Positions 8,471-15,326 of a stretch of DNA of 64,000 nucleotides are shown one piece after another. Under the pieces are notes generated by a model. It ran no database searches. It saw only the letters and a list, made by a program, of their open reading frames with translations, and had not been told where the DNA came from. How positions within the stretch are numbered: the first letter of the stretch is position 1; the number at the start of each line of letters is the position of its first letter. The DNA comes from RGIG3701 sp031553595 (lineage in GTDB: Bacteria > Planctomycetota > Planctomycetia > Pirellulales > Thermoguttaceae). The position numbers were made by a program, and so were the translations under genes. The stretch is taken from NCBI GenBank assembly GCA_031553595.1, contig JAVBLI010000016.1, positions 1 through 64,000 on the forward strand, in the 5' to 3' direction.

Positions 8471-8962
8471 CTACCAGGGCTTTTCTTCCTCACCGGTGCC
8501 GCCAGCGTTTGCGGCGACACCAGCAGCCGGCGGCGGGGCGTCGTACTTCATGGGCAGAAGTTTTTCCACCTCGTTGTAGGGGATCATCACCTCCCGCCCG
8601 TCGACCGTCCAGGGCCGCTCTTTGATGCTCAAGCGGGCACGGAAGGGCGTGTGCAGCAGGTCCTCTTCGTTGCGGGCATCGGGGCACCCGAGCACGCGAA
8701 GGAAACTCACCATATTGCCCTGGCCGATCTTGGCCGCCTGGGCGTTTTCATGCTGCACGTTGTAGCGGATGACGATTTCCTGGTCGTCATGCCCCTCGAC
8801 ACGGCAGCGGATCTCCCAGAATTTGCCGTTGCGGTTTTTGTTATCCTTCAGTGCCGCGGCGACGGCCGTCAGCGTATACTCGCCCGCTTCCAGCGGCTGC
8901 TTGCGCGTGCCGTGTTCGATCTCCTGGACCCCGTTGCGGTCGAAACCTAAAAAGTCGCTCAT
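8471..8962 (-). CDS. DUF669 single-strand-binding-like phage protein
   Basis: A 163-residue DUF669-type protein: beta-rich core (LEAGEYTLTAVAAALKDNKN..FWEIRCRVEGHDDQEIVIRYNVQHENAQAAKIGQ) and a disordered Pro/Ala tail ending in acidic residues, as in SSB-like proteins. DUF669 genes are characteristically paired with Sak4/AAA recombinase genes, as here: its ATG at 8962 overlaps the recombinase stop by ATGA, and AAGGAGG stands just upstream. Likely role: coat single-stranded DNA and load the recombinase. Confidence 0.8.
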   Translation of the reverse strand: MSDFLGFDRNGVQEIEHGTRKQPLEAGEYTLTAVAAALKDNKNRNGKFWEIRCRVEGHDDQEIVIRYNVQHENAQAAKIGQGNMVSFLRVLGCPDARNEEDLLHTPFRARLSIKERPWTVDGREVMIPYNEVEKLLPMKYDAPPPAAGVAANAGGTGEEEKPW

Positions 8963-9732
8963 GGTTTTTCCTCCTTCTTGCCGTGAATGGCATCGTAAAG
9001 TACATTGAAAAAGTGTTTGCCGTCCAGCGGCATCAGCGGCGGCAGGTTGTAGCGATTCTTCGCTACGATCGCGGGCGTTCCGTCGGTGTGCAACACCCGG
9101 TCGCTGCCCTGGAACCGCCCCTGCCGGGCGACGGTCCGTTCCTTGTTGAAACCGTCCGGCACGTCTTCCTTCACGGCGTGGTAGGCCGCGAACAGGCACA
9201 TATCCACCCATTCCTTGAAGCTGCCGTTGATCCGTTTGTCGAGCCTGGGGGCGTACTGGTCGAAGGATTTTCCGGTCGGGTCTTCCACCTTCTCCATTTT
9301 CGAGTGGGCGATCAGCAGCACGTGCATCCCCTTTTTGTAAAGCAGATTCAGGAGCCGGATCAGGTCTTCCGCGGGGGGGATCAAGAGCGCGTATCCCTTC
9401 CCGAAGTCGAAGTCGGCCAGGGATTTTCGGCTGGGATTCTTCTCCAGGATGTCATTGACGATCAGCTTCTCGAACCAGTCCAGCGAGTCGATCACGACGG
9501 TTTTGTATTGATGATCTTCGCTTAACAGGTATTGCAGGCAGGTGAACACGTCACGCAATTTCGTGCACAGCTCGAAGCGCGGCACGTCGATATTTTTCAA
9601 CCCGTCTTCCGTTTGAATGAAGATCGGGGCAGGGGCGTGGCTTGCGAAGGTCGACTTGCCCGCCCCCTCGTTGCCGTGAATGAGGCCGCGGAAGGGCTCG
9701 ATCACTTTGCCCGTGATGATTTTCAGGTTCAT
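8959..9732 (-). CDS. Sak4-like RecA-fold phage recombinase/AAA ATPase
   Basis: A 257-residue RecA-core ATPase: Walker A GNEGAGKST (Lys26), Walker B TVVIDSLDW near residue 80, then HVLLIAHSKMEK typical of phage nucleotide-binding (AAA_24/Sak4) proteins. Sak4 proteins promote single-strand annealing with a cognate SSB, here the DUF669 neighbour. The start ATG 9732 shares a base with the previous stop (TAATG), and AAGGAGG lies 7 nt upstream. Confidence 0.85.
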   Translation of the reverse strand: MNLKIITGKVIEPFRGLIHGNEGAGKSTFASHAPAPIFIQTEDGLKNIDVPRFELCTKLRDVFTCLQYLLSEDHQYKTVVIDSLDWFEKLIVNDILEKNPSRKSLADFDFGKGYALLIPPAEDLIRLLNLLYKKGMHVLLIAHSKMEKVEDPTGKSFDQYAPRLDKRINGSFKEWVDMCLFAAYHAVKEDVPDGFNKERTVARQGRFQGSDRVLHTDGTPAIVAKNRYNLPPLMPLDGKHFFNVLYDAIHGKKEEKP

Positions 9733-9938
9733 TAAAATTCCTCCTTTTTCAGAGCTTCCGCCAGGGTGACGGTGTCGTCACGCATCGCCGCCACCTGGTG
9801 GAGCCATGCCGCGTAGCGCATCTGGGTCTGCTGCGAATAGTGCCGCTTGACGGTCTGCGTTTCGTCCATGGCGGCGATCCGCAGGATCAGTTCCAGCGCG
9901 CTTTCCAACGATTCCGGCCCCAGCATGTGCGTCAGCAT
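9732..9938 (-). CDS. Small helical phage protein, unknown
   Basis: A 68-residue protein, predicted all helical (LESALELILRIAAMDETQTVK). ATG at 9938 overlaps the previous stop (TGATG), and its own stop overlaps the recombinase start (TAATG), so it is translationally coupled on both sides. No family recognised. Confidence 0.6.
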   Translation of the reverse strand: MLTHMLGPESLESALELILRIAAMDETQTVKRHYSQQTQMRYAAWLHQVAAMRDDTVTLAEALKKEEF

Positions 9939-10249
9939 CACTTCCCCTTCTTCGTTTTCTTTGCCTCATCCCCGAATTGCATCGCCTTGCTGCCGGCGGC
10001 GTCCCGCTTGCCGAAAAGCTGCTTGCGTTTGAGTTCCGCCCTGGTCGCCATTTTTTTGGCCGGGGTCTTCCCCTCTTCCTGGGCGGCAGCTAGTTCGACG
10101 CACGCGGAGATCACTTCCGCCGGGGTCAGTTCGTATTTCTCGGCGTAGGCGCTGACCCATGCCGCCTGCTCCGGCGTCCCCTTCCAGGACACGGCTTTTG
10201 GAGCCGCTTCTTTCTTCGTGGTTTCTTCTTTTTTCCTGTCTTCCGACAT
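9938..10249 (-). CDS. Small Lys/Ala-rich phage protein, unknown
   Basis: A 103-residue protein with highly charged N and C termini (EDRKKEETTKKE; DEAKKTKKGK) flanking a helical core (PEQAAWVSAYAEKYELTPAEVISACVELAAAQEE). AAGGAG precedes ATG at 10249; an upstream start at 10300 lacks such a site. The stop is shared with the next gene's ATG. Function unknown; the basic tails suggest nucleic-acid association. Confidence 0.65.
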   Translation of the reverse strand: MSEDRKKEETTKKEAAPKAVSWKGTPEQAAWVSAYAEKYELTPAEVISACVELAAAQEEGKTPAKKMATRAELKRKQLFGKRDAAGSKAMQFGDEAKKTKKGK

Positions 10250-10303
10250 GATCTCATCTCCTTGATAAAAATGGGTTGATAAAAATGCCTCGCGGCACAA
10301 ACA

Positions 10304-10374
10304 AAATGCGAAATGCTTAATGTCGAATGCTCGCTTGCGTCATTCAGCATTCAGCACTTAGCATTCAGCATTTA
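10304..10374. repeat. Period-7 repeat with inverted arms around GCTCGCTTGCGT
   Basis: Left arm AAATGCG-AAATGCT-TAATGTC-GAATGCT, centre CGCTTGCGT, right arm CATTCAG-CATTCAG-CACTTAG-CATTCAG-CATTT. The arms are roughly complementary. The centre string GCTCGCTTGCGTC recurs in the element at 23668-23771, 13 kb away in core chromosome. The right arm supplies the stop codon of the HTH gene that ends at 10372. Confidence 0.7.
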
Positions 10375-10677
10375 AGGGTCCCTCAACTTGATCTTGAATT
10401 TCGCCAGGCGGTTGCTGACCTGCTTCCGTCGCCACTTCTTCAGCGACGGCGTTTCAGTCGGCGGCGTGCCCGGGTCGGGCGTCTTGAACTCCGGATCGGG
10501 ATTCGTGATCCGGTCGGCGTCTTCTTTCATGATGTAATAAACGCAGTCGGTCCCGCGTCGGCAGCATCGCACCAGCCCGCGGTGAATCCACTTGTACACC
10601 ACGTCGCGGCACACGCCGTAGCGTGCCATCGCCTGGGTGACGGTCAGCATATCTTCCCACTTCACCTGGTTGGACAC
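10372..10677 (-). CDS. MerR/excisionase-type HTH DNA-binding protein
   Basis: A 101-residue protein whose first 60 residues form a winged helix-turn-helix of the excisionase/HTH_17 class: MLTVTQAMARYGVCRDVVYKWIHRGLVR, then a wing YYIMKEDADRI. A Pro/Thr linker (PDPEFKTPDPGTPPTETP) leads to a basic tail. The GTG start at 10677 is supported by GGGAGG 6 nt upstream. It overlaps the sigma-like gene by 16 bp. It could be an excisionase or an early regulator; no integrase is in the window to decide. Confidence 0.7.
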   Translation of the reverse strand: MSNQVKWEDMLTVTQAMARYGVCRDVVYKWIHRGLVRCCRRGTDCVYYIMKEDADRITNPDPEFKTPDPGTPPTETPSLKKWRRKQVSNRLAKFKIKLRDP

Positions 10678-11279
10678 GTCACGCCTCCCTTCCTCAAATA
10701 CCTTTTTTTATTGCTGTCAACTCCGCGTTTTTTGCGCCATTGCCCGACGTTTTTAATTCCCAGCTTGCGCATGACGTTACACACGTCGAGTTGCATACGC
10801 AGCCCGATAGTACAAGCAGCAAGACCAAGCTCCTGTCCGATTTCCTTCTGCGTCCAGCCGTTCAGGAAGTACATCCGCAGAATATCGGGATACCGGGCAG
10901 CGGAAAGAATCCGGTCGATCCGCTCATCCGGCGGGGCTGTTTCCTCCCGGGTGTCGCTGCAAGTAAATAGCCCTGCATTGTCGCGATCCATCGGGTCGCA
11001 GTATCGCACGGGTGCTTTTTCACGCCAGGATAAATACAGTTTCACGGACCACTTCAGGCAGGCTGCCAGAAACCGGTCCCATCGGCCTATTCCGTTGTAT
11101 CTTGCGATGAGACTGTCCCGCTGGAGGTAGAGCGTATGGATGATGTCGCACCGTTCGTCCTGGCGGGAAACTCCGTAATCATGCCACAAGACATGATGAA
11201 GAAGGGGAATCGCCTCCACGAAGACGCGGTCGAATTCCTCGACGGTGATCTTCGGTTCCGGTTTTGCTTTGCATATCAT
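10662..11279 (-). CDS. Sigma-70-like phage protein, copy 2
   Basis: A 205-residue protein with region-4-like HTH (RYPDILRMYFLNGWTQKEIGQELGLAACTIGLRMQLDVCNVMRKLGI) and an N-terminal helical region-2-like part, with the same layout as the protein at 7879-8421. ATG at 11279 has AAAGGG 8 nt upstream, and that ribosome-binding sequence lies inside the dyad operator GTTACC-CTTT-GGTTAA (11283-11298). A possible pseudoknot leader lies further upstream. Likely a phage-specific transcription factor; binding to RNA polymerase is inferred, not shown. Confidence 0.65.
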   Translation of the reverse strand: MICKAKPEPKITVEEFDRVFVEAIPLLHHVLWHDYGVSRQDERCDIIHTLYLQRDSLIARYNGIGRWDRFLAACLKWSVKLYLSWREKAPVRYCDPMDRDNAGLFTCSDTREETAPPDERIDRILSAARYPDILRMYFLNGWTQKEIGQELGLAACTIGLRMQLDVCNVMRKLGIKNVGQWRKKRGVDSNKKRYLRKGGVTCPTR

Positions 11280-11282
11280 TGG

Positions 11283-11298
11283 GTTACCCTTTGGTTAA
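11283..11298 (-). promoter_or_regulatory. Dyad operator GTWACC-N4-GGTWAM overlapping a Shine-Dalgarno
   Basis: GTTACC-CTTT-GGTTAA lies 4 bp upstream of the sigma-like start and contains its ribosome-binding AAAGG. Two better copies stand upstream of the DNA ligase gene at 12622-12637 and 12643-12658. Shared dyads in front of two early genes suggest one phage repressor controlling both. Confidence 0.5.
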
Positions 11299-11308
11299 AT
11301 AATAAAAA

Positions 11309-11383
11309 GCGTCGCCGTGGTGAATTGTCCAGAAACACGCACGGCGACGCCTCAAAAGGGTGCACATAAACTGTTGGACAATT
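11309..11383 (-). promoter_or_regulatory. Potential H-type pseudoknot leader of the sigma-like gene
   Basis: Two exact inverted repeats interlock: GCGTCGCCGTG (11309-11319) with CACGGCGACGC (11340-11350), 11 bp; and AATTGTCC (11323-11330) with GGACAATT (11376-11383), 8 bp. One arm of the second lies in the loop of the first, the geometry of a pseudoknot. On the minus-strand transcript it ends about 30 nt before the start codon at 11279. The rest of the 11299-11773 gap is the hairpin tandem described at 11427-11775. Confidence 0.45.
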
Positions 11384-11426
11384 TTTAGTTTTTTGACTCC
11401 GACACAACGCTTGATCACGCTTCCGA

Positions 11427-11775
11427 CTCTGGTGAGCTGCGCCTTTGGCGAGGCTCACCGATTGGCCGCACCACGGTTAGGCGTTATGTGAAGTCCAGTG
11501 ATGTTTGATGGATTATGCCGCCGCTCACCTTGCGGCGATCAGCACGCGGACGGCTGGAGGTTTATCATTTCCGTTTCCGTCCGCGGTACACGGCAGCCAC
11601 CATCGGGGGTTACAATGCCTTTATATTCATTCCGTGCCGGCAACGCGGCACGGGCTACTTCACTCGCGTGGTAACGCGCATCGGGTGCAGCACCTTGCTG
11701 CCAGTGCCGGCAACGCCGCACGAACCACTTCATTCGAGCGGAAGCTCGCAGTGGGGTGCAGCGTCCTACGCTGCT
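11427..11775. repeat. Hairpin-rich non-coding block with a ~70-bp tandem repeat
   Basis: Many perfect short hairpins: GGTGAGC..CGCC-TTT-GGCG..GCTCACC near 11430-11460, CGCGGACGG/CCGTCCGCG near 11545-11585, and two 70-bp imperfect tandem units (11634-11703 and 11704-11775). Each unit holds TGCCG/CGGCA-type, CGCGT-GGTA-ACGCG or CGAGC-GGAA-GCTCG, and GCAGC/GCTGC hairpins. Arms differ between the units, but the pairing is mostly preserved, including a GNRA-like GGAA loop. The second unit carries the stop codon of the ligase gene. No coding function is seen. Confidence 0.55.
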
Positions 11776-12556
11776 AGCGGAGCTGTTCTACGGTGCATTC
11801 GCTGGCCCGCTTGTCTTCGCGGACCATCTTGAACACCGGGTGGCGCAGGCGCCCCTGGCTTCCCACGCCCTGGTACTGCACCTCGACGACCGTCCCGATC
11901 CACGCGTCGGGATTGATGCTCATCCGCAGCCGCAAGGCATCCGTCAGGCCCGAGCTGACCGACGCCAGCTCTTCCCCGTCGGCGGTCCCCACCAGCAGCG
12001 CCCCGATACTCCCGGCGTACTTCCCCTCGCCCGGCTTCCAGCCCTGAATCACCAGGTCGCAGGTTTTCATGGGTTTTACTTTGTGCTGGTTGCACATATT
12101 GCCGTCGGAGTAGACGAACCCTTCCACATCGTCCTGGTAGCTGTAAGCGTGGATCAACGCGGCGCCCTCGCAAAAGTCCCAGAACTCGATCACGCTCTGG
12201 CCCATGCCCAGGGCGTCTTCCTGCACTTCTTCCAGCGGGCAGCCTTCCGCCAGGTGCGTACACCCGAAGACGTCGAAACGCAGGGCGGGGTCCTGGTGGC
12301 AGTAAGCCGTTTTCACGTAAGTGGCATCGCGGCCCGGGATCCACAGCTCGCCGTAGAATGTCCGTTTGGCGGTGTCCCGCCGGGCTTTGCGCTGGGCGGT
12401 TTGCAGCCAGGGCGTCCAGAGCAGTTTTTTGGTGATGTCGACGCCGCCGCGCGACTCCACTTTCACCTCGCCGTTTTGCATCATCAGCAGCGTACAATGA
12501 CCGTCGCGTTTGATCGACCCGTATCGGTAGCTGGCACCTTCTTTATGTTCTTTCAT
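11774..12556 (-). CDS. Compact ATP-dependent DNA ligase
   Basis: A 260-residue minimal DNA ligase. Nucleotidyltransferase motifs in order: I KRDG (adenylated Lys16), III YGEL (68-71), IV VEGFVY (144-149), V KVKP (159-162), then an OB-fold and motif VI RHPVFKMVREDK (238-249). It has no N-terminal DNA-binding domain, like small phage and Lig E-type enzymes. It seals nicks during phage replication and repair. ATG at 12556 has AAAGGGAAAA upstream. Two dyad operators lie 66-102 bp upstream, and the gene is set apart from the main operon by the non-coding block, so it is probably a separate regulated unit. Confidence 0.85.
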   Translation of the reverse strand: MKEHKEGASYRYGSIKRDGHCTLLMMQNGEVKVESRGGVDITKKLLWTPWLQTAQRKARRDTAKRTFYGELWIPGRDATYVKTAYCHQDPALRFDVFGCTHLAEGCPLEEVQEDALGMGQSVIEFWDFCEGAALIHAYSYQDDVEGFVYSDGNMCNQHKVKPMKTCDLVIQGWKPGEGKYAGSIGALLVGTADGEELASVSSGLTDALRLRMSINPDAWIGTVVEVQYQGVGSQGRLRHPVFKMVREDKRASECTVEQLR

Positions 12557-12621
12557 GATTTTCCCTTTTTTCTTTCTGCCTTGCGTTTCCGCCCGGCGTG
12601 TGTGAATTGTACTATTCCCCG

Positions 12622-12658
12622 GTAACCGTTTGGTAACTTTGCGTTACCGTTTGGTTAC
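12622..12658 (-). promoter_or_regulatory. Two tandem dyad operators upstream of the DNA ligase
   Basis: GTAACC-GTTT-GGTAAC (12622-12637) and GTTACC-GTTT-GGTTAC (12643-12658) are the same 16-bp interrupted palindrome exactly 21 bp apart, two helical turns, as expected for cooperative binding of a dimeric repressor. A third copy overlaps the ribosome-binding site of the gene at 10662-11279. Confidence 0.65.
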
Positions 12659-12665
12659 CAGCGGC

Positions 12666-13091
12666 TTAAAATTTTTTGAGATGGTAAAAGCTGCTGTCCG
12701 TCTCCAGATAGAGACCGTAGCCGCCGAGTATTTTGTTGAGCTTGGAGACCTGATTTTTCATCGCTCCGTCCGGGTCTTTCATGGTCATCATCTTTTGCAC
12801 TCCGATTACTTCCTCTTTCATGCGATCACGGGGACACCTGCCGGAGACCAGCAGCTGAAGCATTTGCCGCCACGCAGGGGTCAGCTTCTTAATCTCCCGG
12901 TCACCGGCAGTGATTACCCCATCATCATCGCACTCAATCAGCATGGCTTCCGGCGGCAACCTTCCCAGCAGTTCCTCCTCTATCCGCTGGAGCTCGATCC
13001 GCTGGCGGCGCAGCACCGTCAGCGAGTCGAACTCCAGTTCGTTCGTCAGGTTCTCCCGGCGTGTGGAAAAGTCTTTTACACGAATAGCCAT
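12666..13091 (-). CDS. Coiled-coil + winged-helix-like phage protein
   Basis: A 141-residue protein not confidently assigned. The N-terminal half is a charged helix pair (LTVLRRQRIELQRIEEELLGRLP). The C-terminal half (LTPAWRQMLQLLVSGRCPRDRMKEEVIG..AMKNQVSKLNKILGGYGLYLETDSSFYHL) has the helix-helix-recognition helix-hairpin order of an OmpR-type winged helix. Start 13091 is preferred over 13103 because AGGA is 5 nt away. It stands between the antirepressor and the ligase operators and may be the regulator acting there (inference). Confidence 0.6.
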   Translation of the reverse strand: MAIRVKDFSTRRENLTNELEFDSLTVLRRQRIELQRIEEELLGRLPPEAMLIECDDDGVITAGDREIKKLTPAWRQMLQLLVSGRCPRDRMKEEVIGVQKMMTMKDPDGAMKNQVSKLNKILGGYGLYLETDSSFYHLKKF

Positions 13092-13182
13092 GCGTTTCCT
13101 CATTCAGTTGGAATTTTGCTTAATCGTCACAAATTACCTAAACTGAATATATAGCACAGGTTTACAATAGTCCAGAAAAACG

Positions 13183-13965
13183 CTACGAAATCCCCAGCGT
13201 CTTTTGAAATTTCCGGAAACTTTCCACATAGTCCGGCAGAATGAGATAAGTCGCCGGGAACGTTTTGCTTTCGGAGATGCAGGAAATGACGCCCAGGCGC
13301 TGCAGCACCGCCTCCCGCTCGGCACGCGGGAATCGTTGCATGAACTTGCTGTAATTCGCCCGGGAGCAGAATCCCCCGTGCTCGCGCATGTACCGCATCA
13401 CCTTGACCTCCAGCCTCGCGTACCGGGCCTCGACCGGGTCTTCCGGCTCGAAGAGTACCGCCTGGAACTCCCTCGCCCGCGATCCGGCGGGAAGCGCTGG
13501 TACCGGCGTCTCCACCGGCGGCGCGGCATTGCCGATCTGAATGGTGATACTCACCTTATCCGATGAGTTTTGCAGCAGCCCCACCAGCGTCGCCATCGTG
13601 GCCGTCAGATTCGGCTGGCAGGCCGGGTGCGTGTAGCTGCCCGTCTTGCGGATGGAAGGGAGAACTTCTCGCGTGATCCACCGCCGAAACTCTTTGGCTT
13701 CCGGTTTCCGGGATTTTAGGACAAGAGAGAAGAAGCCGGACTCGGAAACGATTATCATGTTCCGACTTTGCCCATAGCCATCTGACCTGACTTCAGTTAA
13801 ACTGAAGTCAGCTTTTTCGTCATCGTCCAAGCTTCGCAACGCTTCTGTGATATTGTTTAAATCCAGAATGTCACAAACATCCTTCGCGACAAACCACGGT
13901 TCGTTATCCTCGTCGAGAACTCGAACCACTTGACTTTTGAAATAGAATGGTATAATATTAGACAT
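13183..13965 (-). CDS. BRO-family phage antirepressor
   Basis: A 260-residue protein with an N-terminal Bro-N domain: VRVLDEDNEPWFVAKDVCDILDLNN, SLDDDEKADF, then MIIVSESGFFSLVLKSRKPEAKEFRRWITREVLPSIRKTGSY. This is the DNA-binding half of many phage antirepressors. The C-terminal ~90 residues form another helical domain (RYARLEVKVMRYMREHGGFCSRANYSKFMQRFP) of unassigned family. It should counter the phage repressor on induction. ATG at 13965 has AGAAGG 8 nt upstream; start and leader are covered by a divergent antisense RNA candidate. Upstream in the same orientation is an RHH protein, the arrangement of P22 arc-ant. Confidence 0.85.
   Translation of the reverse strand: MSNIIPFYFKSQVVRVLDEDNEPWFVAKDVCDILDLNNITEALRSLDDDEKADFSLTEVRSDGYGQSRNMIIVSESGFFSLVLKSRKPEAKEFRRWITREVLPSIRKTGSYTHPACQPNLTATMATLVGLLQNSSDKVSITIQIGNAAPPVETPVPALPAGSRAREFQAVLFEPEDPVEARYARLEVKVMRYMREHGGFCSRANYSKFMQRFPRAEREAVLQRLGVISCISESKTFPATYLILPDYVESFRKFQKTLGIS
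13930..13956 (+). promoter_or_regulatory. Plus-strand promoter inside the antirepressor start
   Basis: TGG-TATAAT (extended -10, 13948-13956) with TTGACT at 13930-13935. The 15-bp spacer is short, but an extended -10 tolerates this. It faces against the antirepressor gene, and would start RNA at about 13962, at the antirepressor start codon. Confidence 0.5.
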
Positions 13966-14050
13966 AGAAATGCCTTCTGCACCTTTGGTGCTGTTGGGTG
14001 TTGCCGCCTCGTTAGTCTGGTCTGCAAACTAAAGCTAACGGGGCTTTTTT
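13962..14050 (+). ncRNA. Candidate antisense small RNA to the antirepressor leader (sar-like)
   Basis: A plus-strand unit of about 89 nt: extended -10 promoter at 13948-13956, a first hairpin GCACC-TTT-GGTGC (13979-13991), and a strong intrinsic terminator, GCCTCGTTAG (14006-14015) pairing with CTAACGGGGC (14035-14044) followed by six T. It is fully complementary to the antirepressor start codon, ribosome-binding site and leader, so it could block translation as the P22 sar RNA does for ant. The sequence signals are direct; the function is inferred by analogy. Confidence 0.55.
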
Positions 14051-14054
14051 ATTT
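14006..14054 (+). terminator. Intrinsic terminator, plus strand
   Basis: 10-bp stem GCCTCGTTAG/CTAACGGGGC (one G-T pair), then TTTTTTATTT. No plus-strand protein gene precedes it, which is the main reason for proposing a small RNA here. Confidence 0.7.
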
Positions 14055-14237
14055 CAATAATTCCCGGTCTACGTTTTGGTAGCCGAGCACTGCTCTTCTG
14101 ACAAACTCGCTTTCGGACACATAGCCGTAAATTTTTGCGAGTTTACTGATTTCTTCTTTTTCTGTTTTCGAGACACGAACCCGAATCGTGTCATCTCTTT
14201 TTTCATCACCAGGTTGCGATTTTCTCGCTGCATTCAA
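14049..14237 (-). CDS. Ribbon-helix-helix (Arc/CopG-like) repressor
   Basis: A 62-residue protein with the RHH pattern: strand DTIRVRVSKTEKEEI, helix ISKLAKIYGY, turn, helix SESEFVRRAVLGY. Such proteins bind DNA as dimers through the beta strand. The TTG start at 14237 is the only in-frame start after an upstream stop, with a GAGGGGG ribosome-binding sequence upstream. It has its own strong promoter with a palindrome in the spacer, suggesting autorepression. It lies directly upstream of the antirepressor like Arc before Ant. A mobilization (MobC-type) RHH protein is the alternative. Confidence 0.75.
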   Translation of the reverse strand: MNAARKSQPGDEKRDDTIRVRVSKTEKEEISKLAKIYGYVSESEFVRRAVLGYQNVDRELLK

Positions 14238-14262
14238 TGATCATCACCCCCTCTCTGCTACA

Positions 14263-14291
14263 ATACTACCACCATGTGGCTACACTGTCAA
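14263..14291 (-). promoter_or_regulatory. Sigma-70 promoter with operator for the RHH gene
   Basis: On the minus strand TTGACA (14286-14291), 17-bp spacer, TAGTAT (14263-14268). The palindrome CCAC-CAT-GTGG (14269-14279) lies between the two boxes, well placed for repression. Confidence 0.7.
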
Positions 14292-14411
14292 CACGTTCCG
14301 CTAAATTTTCTAAAAATATTTTAATTTTTCTGTTAGCAACTCTTGAATTCCTTTTTGCGGCGCGCGATAATTGAATTACATTTAGGGTTTCAACAAGCAG
14401 AGGAAAACGTC

Positions 14412-15032
14412 ATGGCAAGCTGGTTTTACCGAGAAGGTAATGAATTACAGGGACCGCTAACGGGTGCCGAATTAAAGATGTTTGCCGCCTCCGGCCAGAT
14501 CATGCCGGATACGGTCGTCGAAACCGAAGACGGTCGCAAGTCGCTGGCACGTAACGTCAAAGGACTTTTCTCTGCCGCTGATCTTGACTCTCTGCCGATG
14601 GAAGATTCTCCCGCGGAAGAATACGAAGCGTACCAGGAAGATGAAGATACCGCCACCATGCCGACGCCTCGGCCGCGCGCAGCTTCCGGTAAATACTCAC
14701 CGAAACGCCCCACCTCTAAATCCGCTCATTCCAAAAGCAAACTCGACAGCCCGATCGACCGGGGCCATCTGGAAAACTACGTGCAGGCGTGCGGTGTTTT
14801 CACCTTCATCCTGGTGGTTGCCGCCGTCCTTCAGATCGTCGGAGCCATCGTGTTCTGCGTCAACATCATCAACACGATGGGTGATGCCGCCGTTCCGATC
14901 GTCGTGGGCGTAGCCTTTTCCGTCCTGTTTTCAATGCTCGCCATTGCGATGGTCTTTTGCACGATCCGCATGTCCATTGAAGCGATCAAAATCCTTTTAA
15001 GAGTGCTTGCCAATACGGAAGTGGCAATGTAA
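14412..15032 (+). CDS. GYF_2-domain membrane protein
   Basis: A 206-residue protein. The N-terminal ~55 residues are a GYF_2-like domain (WFYREGNELQGPLTGAELKMFAASGQIMPDTVV), a protein-interaction module common in Planctomycetota membrane proteins. A disordered acidic-then-basic Pro/Ser linker (about 60-115) leads to two transmembrane helices (FTFILVVAAVLQIVGAIVF; VVGVAFSVLFSMLAIAMVFC) and a short cytoplasmic helix. ATG at 14412 has AGAGGAAAA upstream; an earlier ATG at 14343 lacks this. Its GC content is like the host, unlike its downstream neighbours. Function unknown. Confidence 0.75.
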   Translation: MASWFYREGNELQGPLTGAELKMFAASGQIMPDTVVETEDGRKSLARNVKGLFSAADLDSLPMEDSPAEEYEAYQEDEDTATMPTPRPRAASGKYSPKRPTSKSAHSKSKLDSPIDRGHLENYVQACGVFTFILVVAAVLQIVGAIVFCVNIINTMGDAAVPIVVGVAFSVLFSMLAIAMVFCTIRMSIEAIKILLRVLANTEVAM

Positions 15033-15326
15033 TTTCTCACTTTCCTATACAGCGTGGGATTTGCGTACCGAGCAATCATATTGATGCGATCACTCTCTTA
15101 AGTATTACCAAATGTTGAAAAAAGAGCATAAACAGGCAAAAATTGCACGAAATAGCAAAATATTTCAAAAATGCCGATATTCCCCCTTGCAAAATCATAA
15201 GAAGTGTGATAAATTTGTGTGTCAACATTCCAATGTACCACAGAGTAACGCTCACAAAATCAATCGCCTTTGATTTATCAAAAATAATATATTTACACAA
15301 AAATCAGAATTATTTTTATAGCAACT

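Noticed and set aside
11276..11458. 60-codon minus-strand frame across the pseudoknot leader
   Set aside because: Codons are set by the inverted repeats, no ribosome-binding site, no protein-like features.
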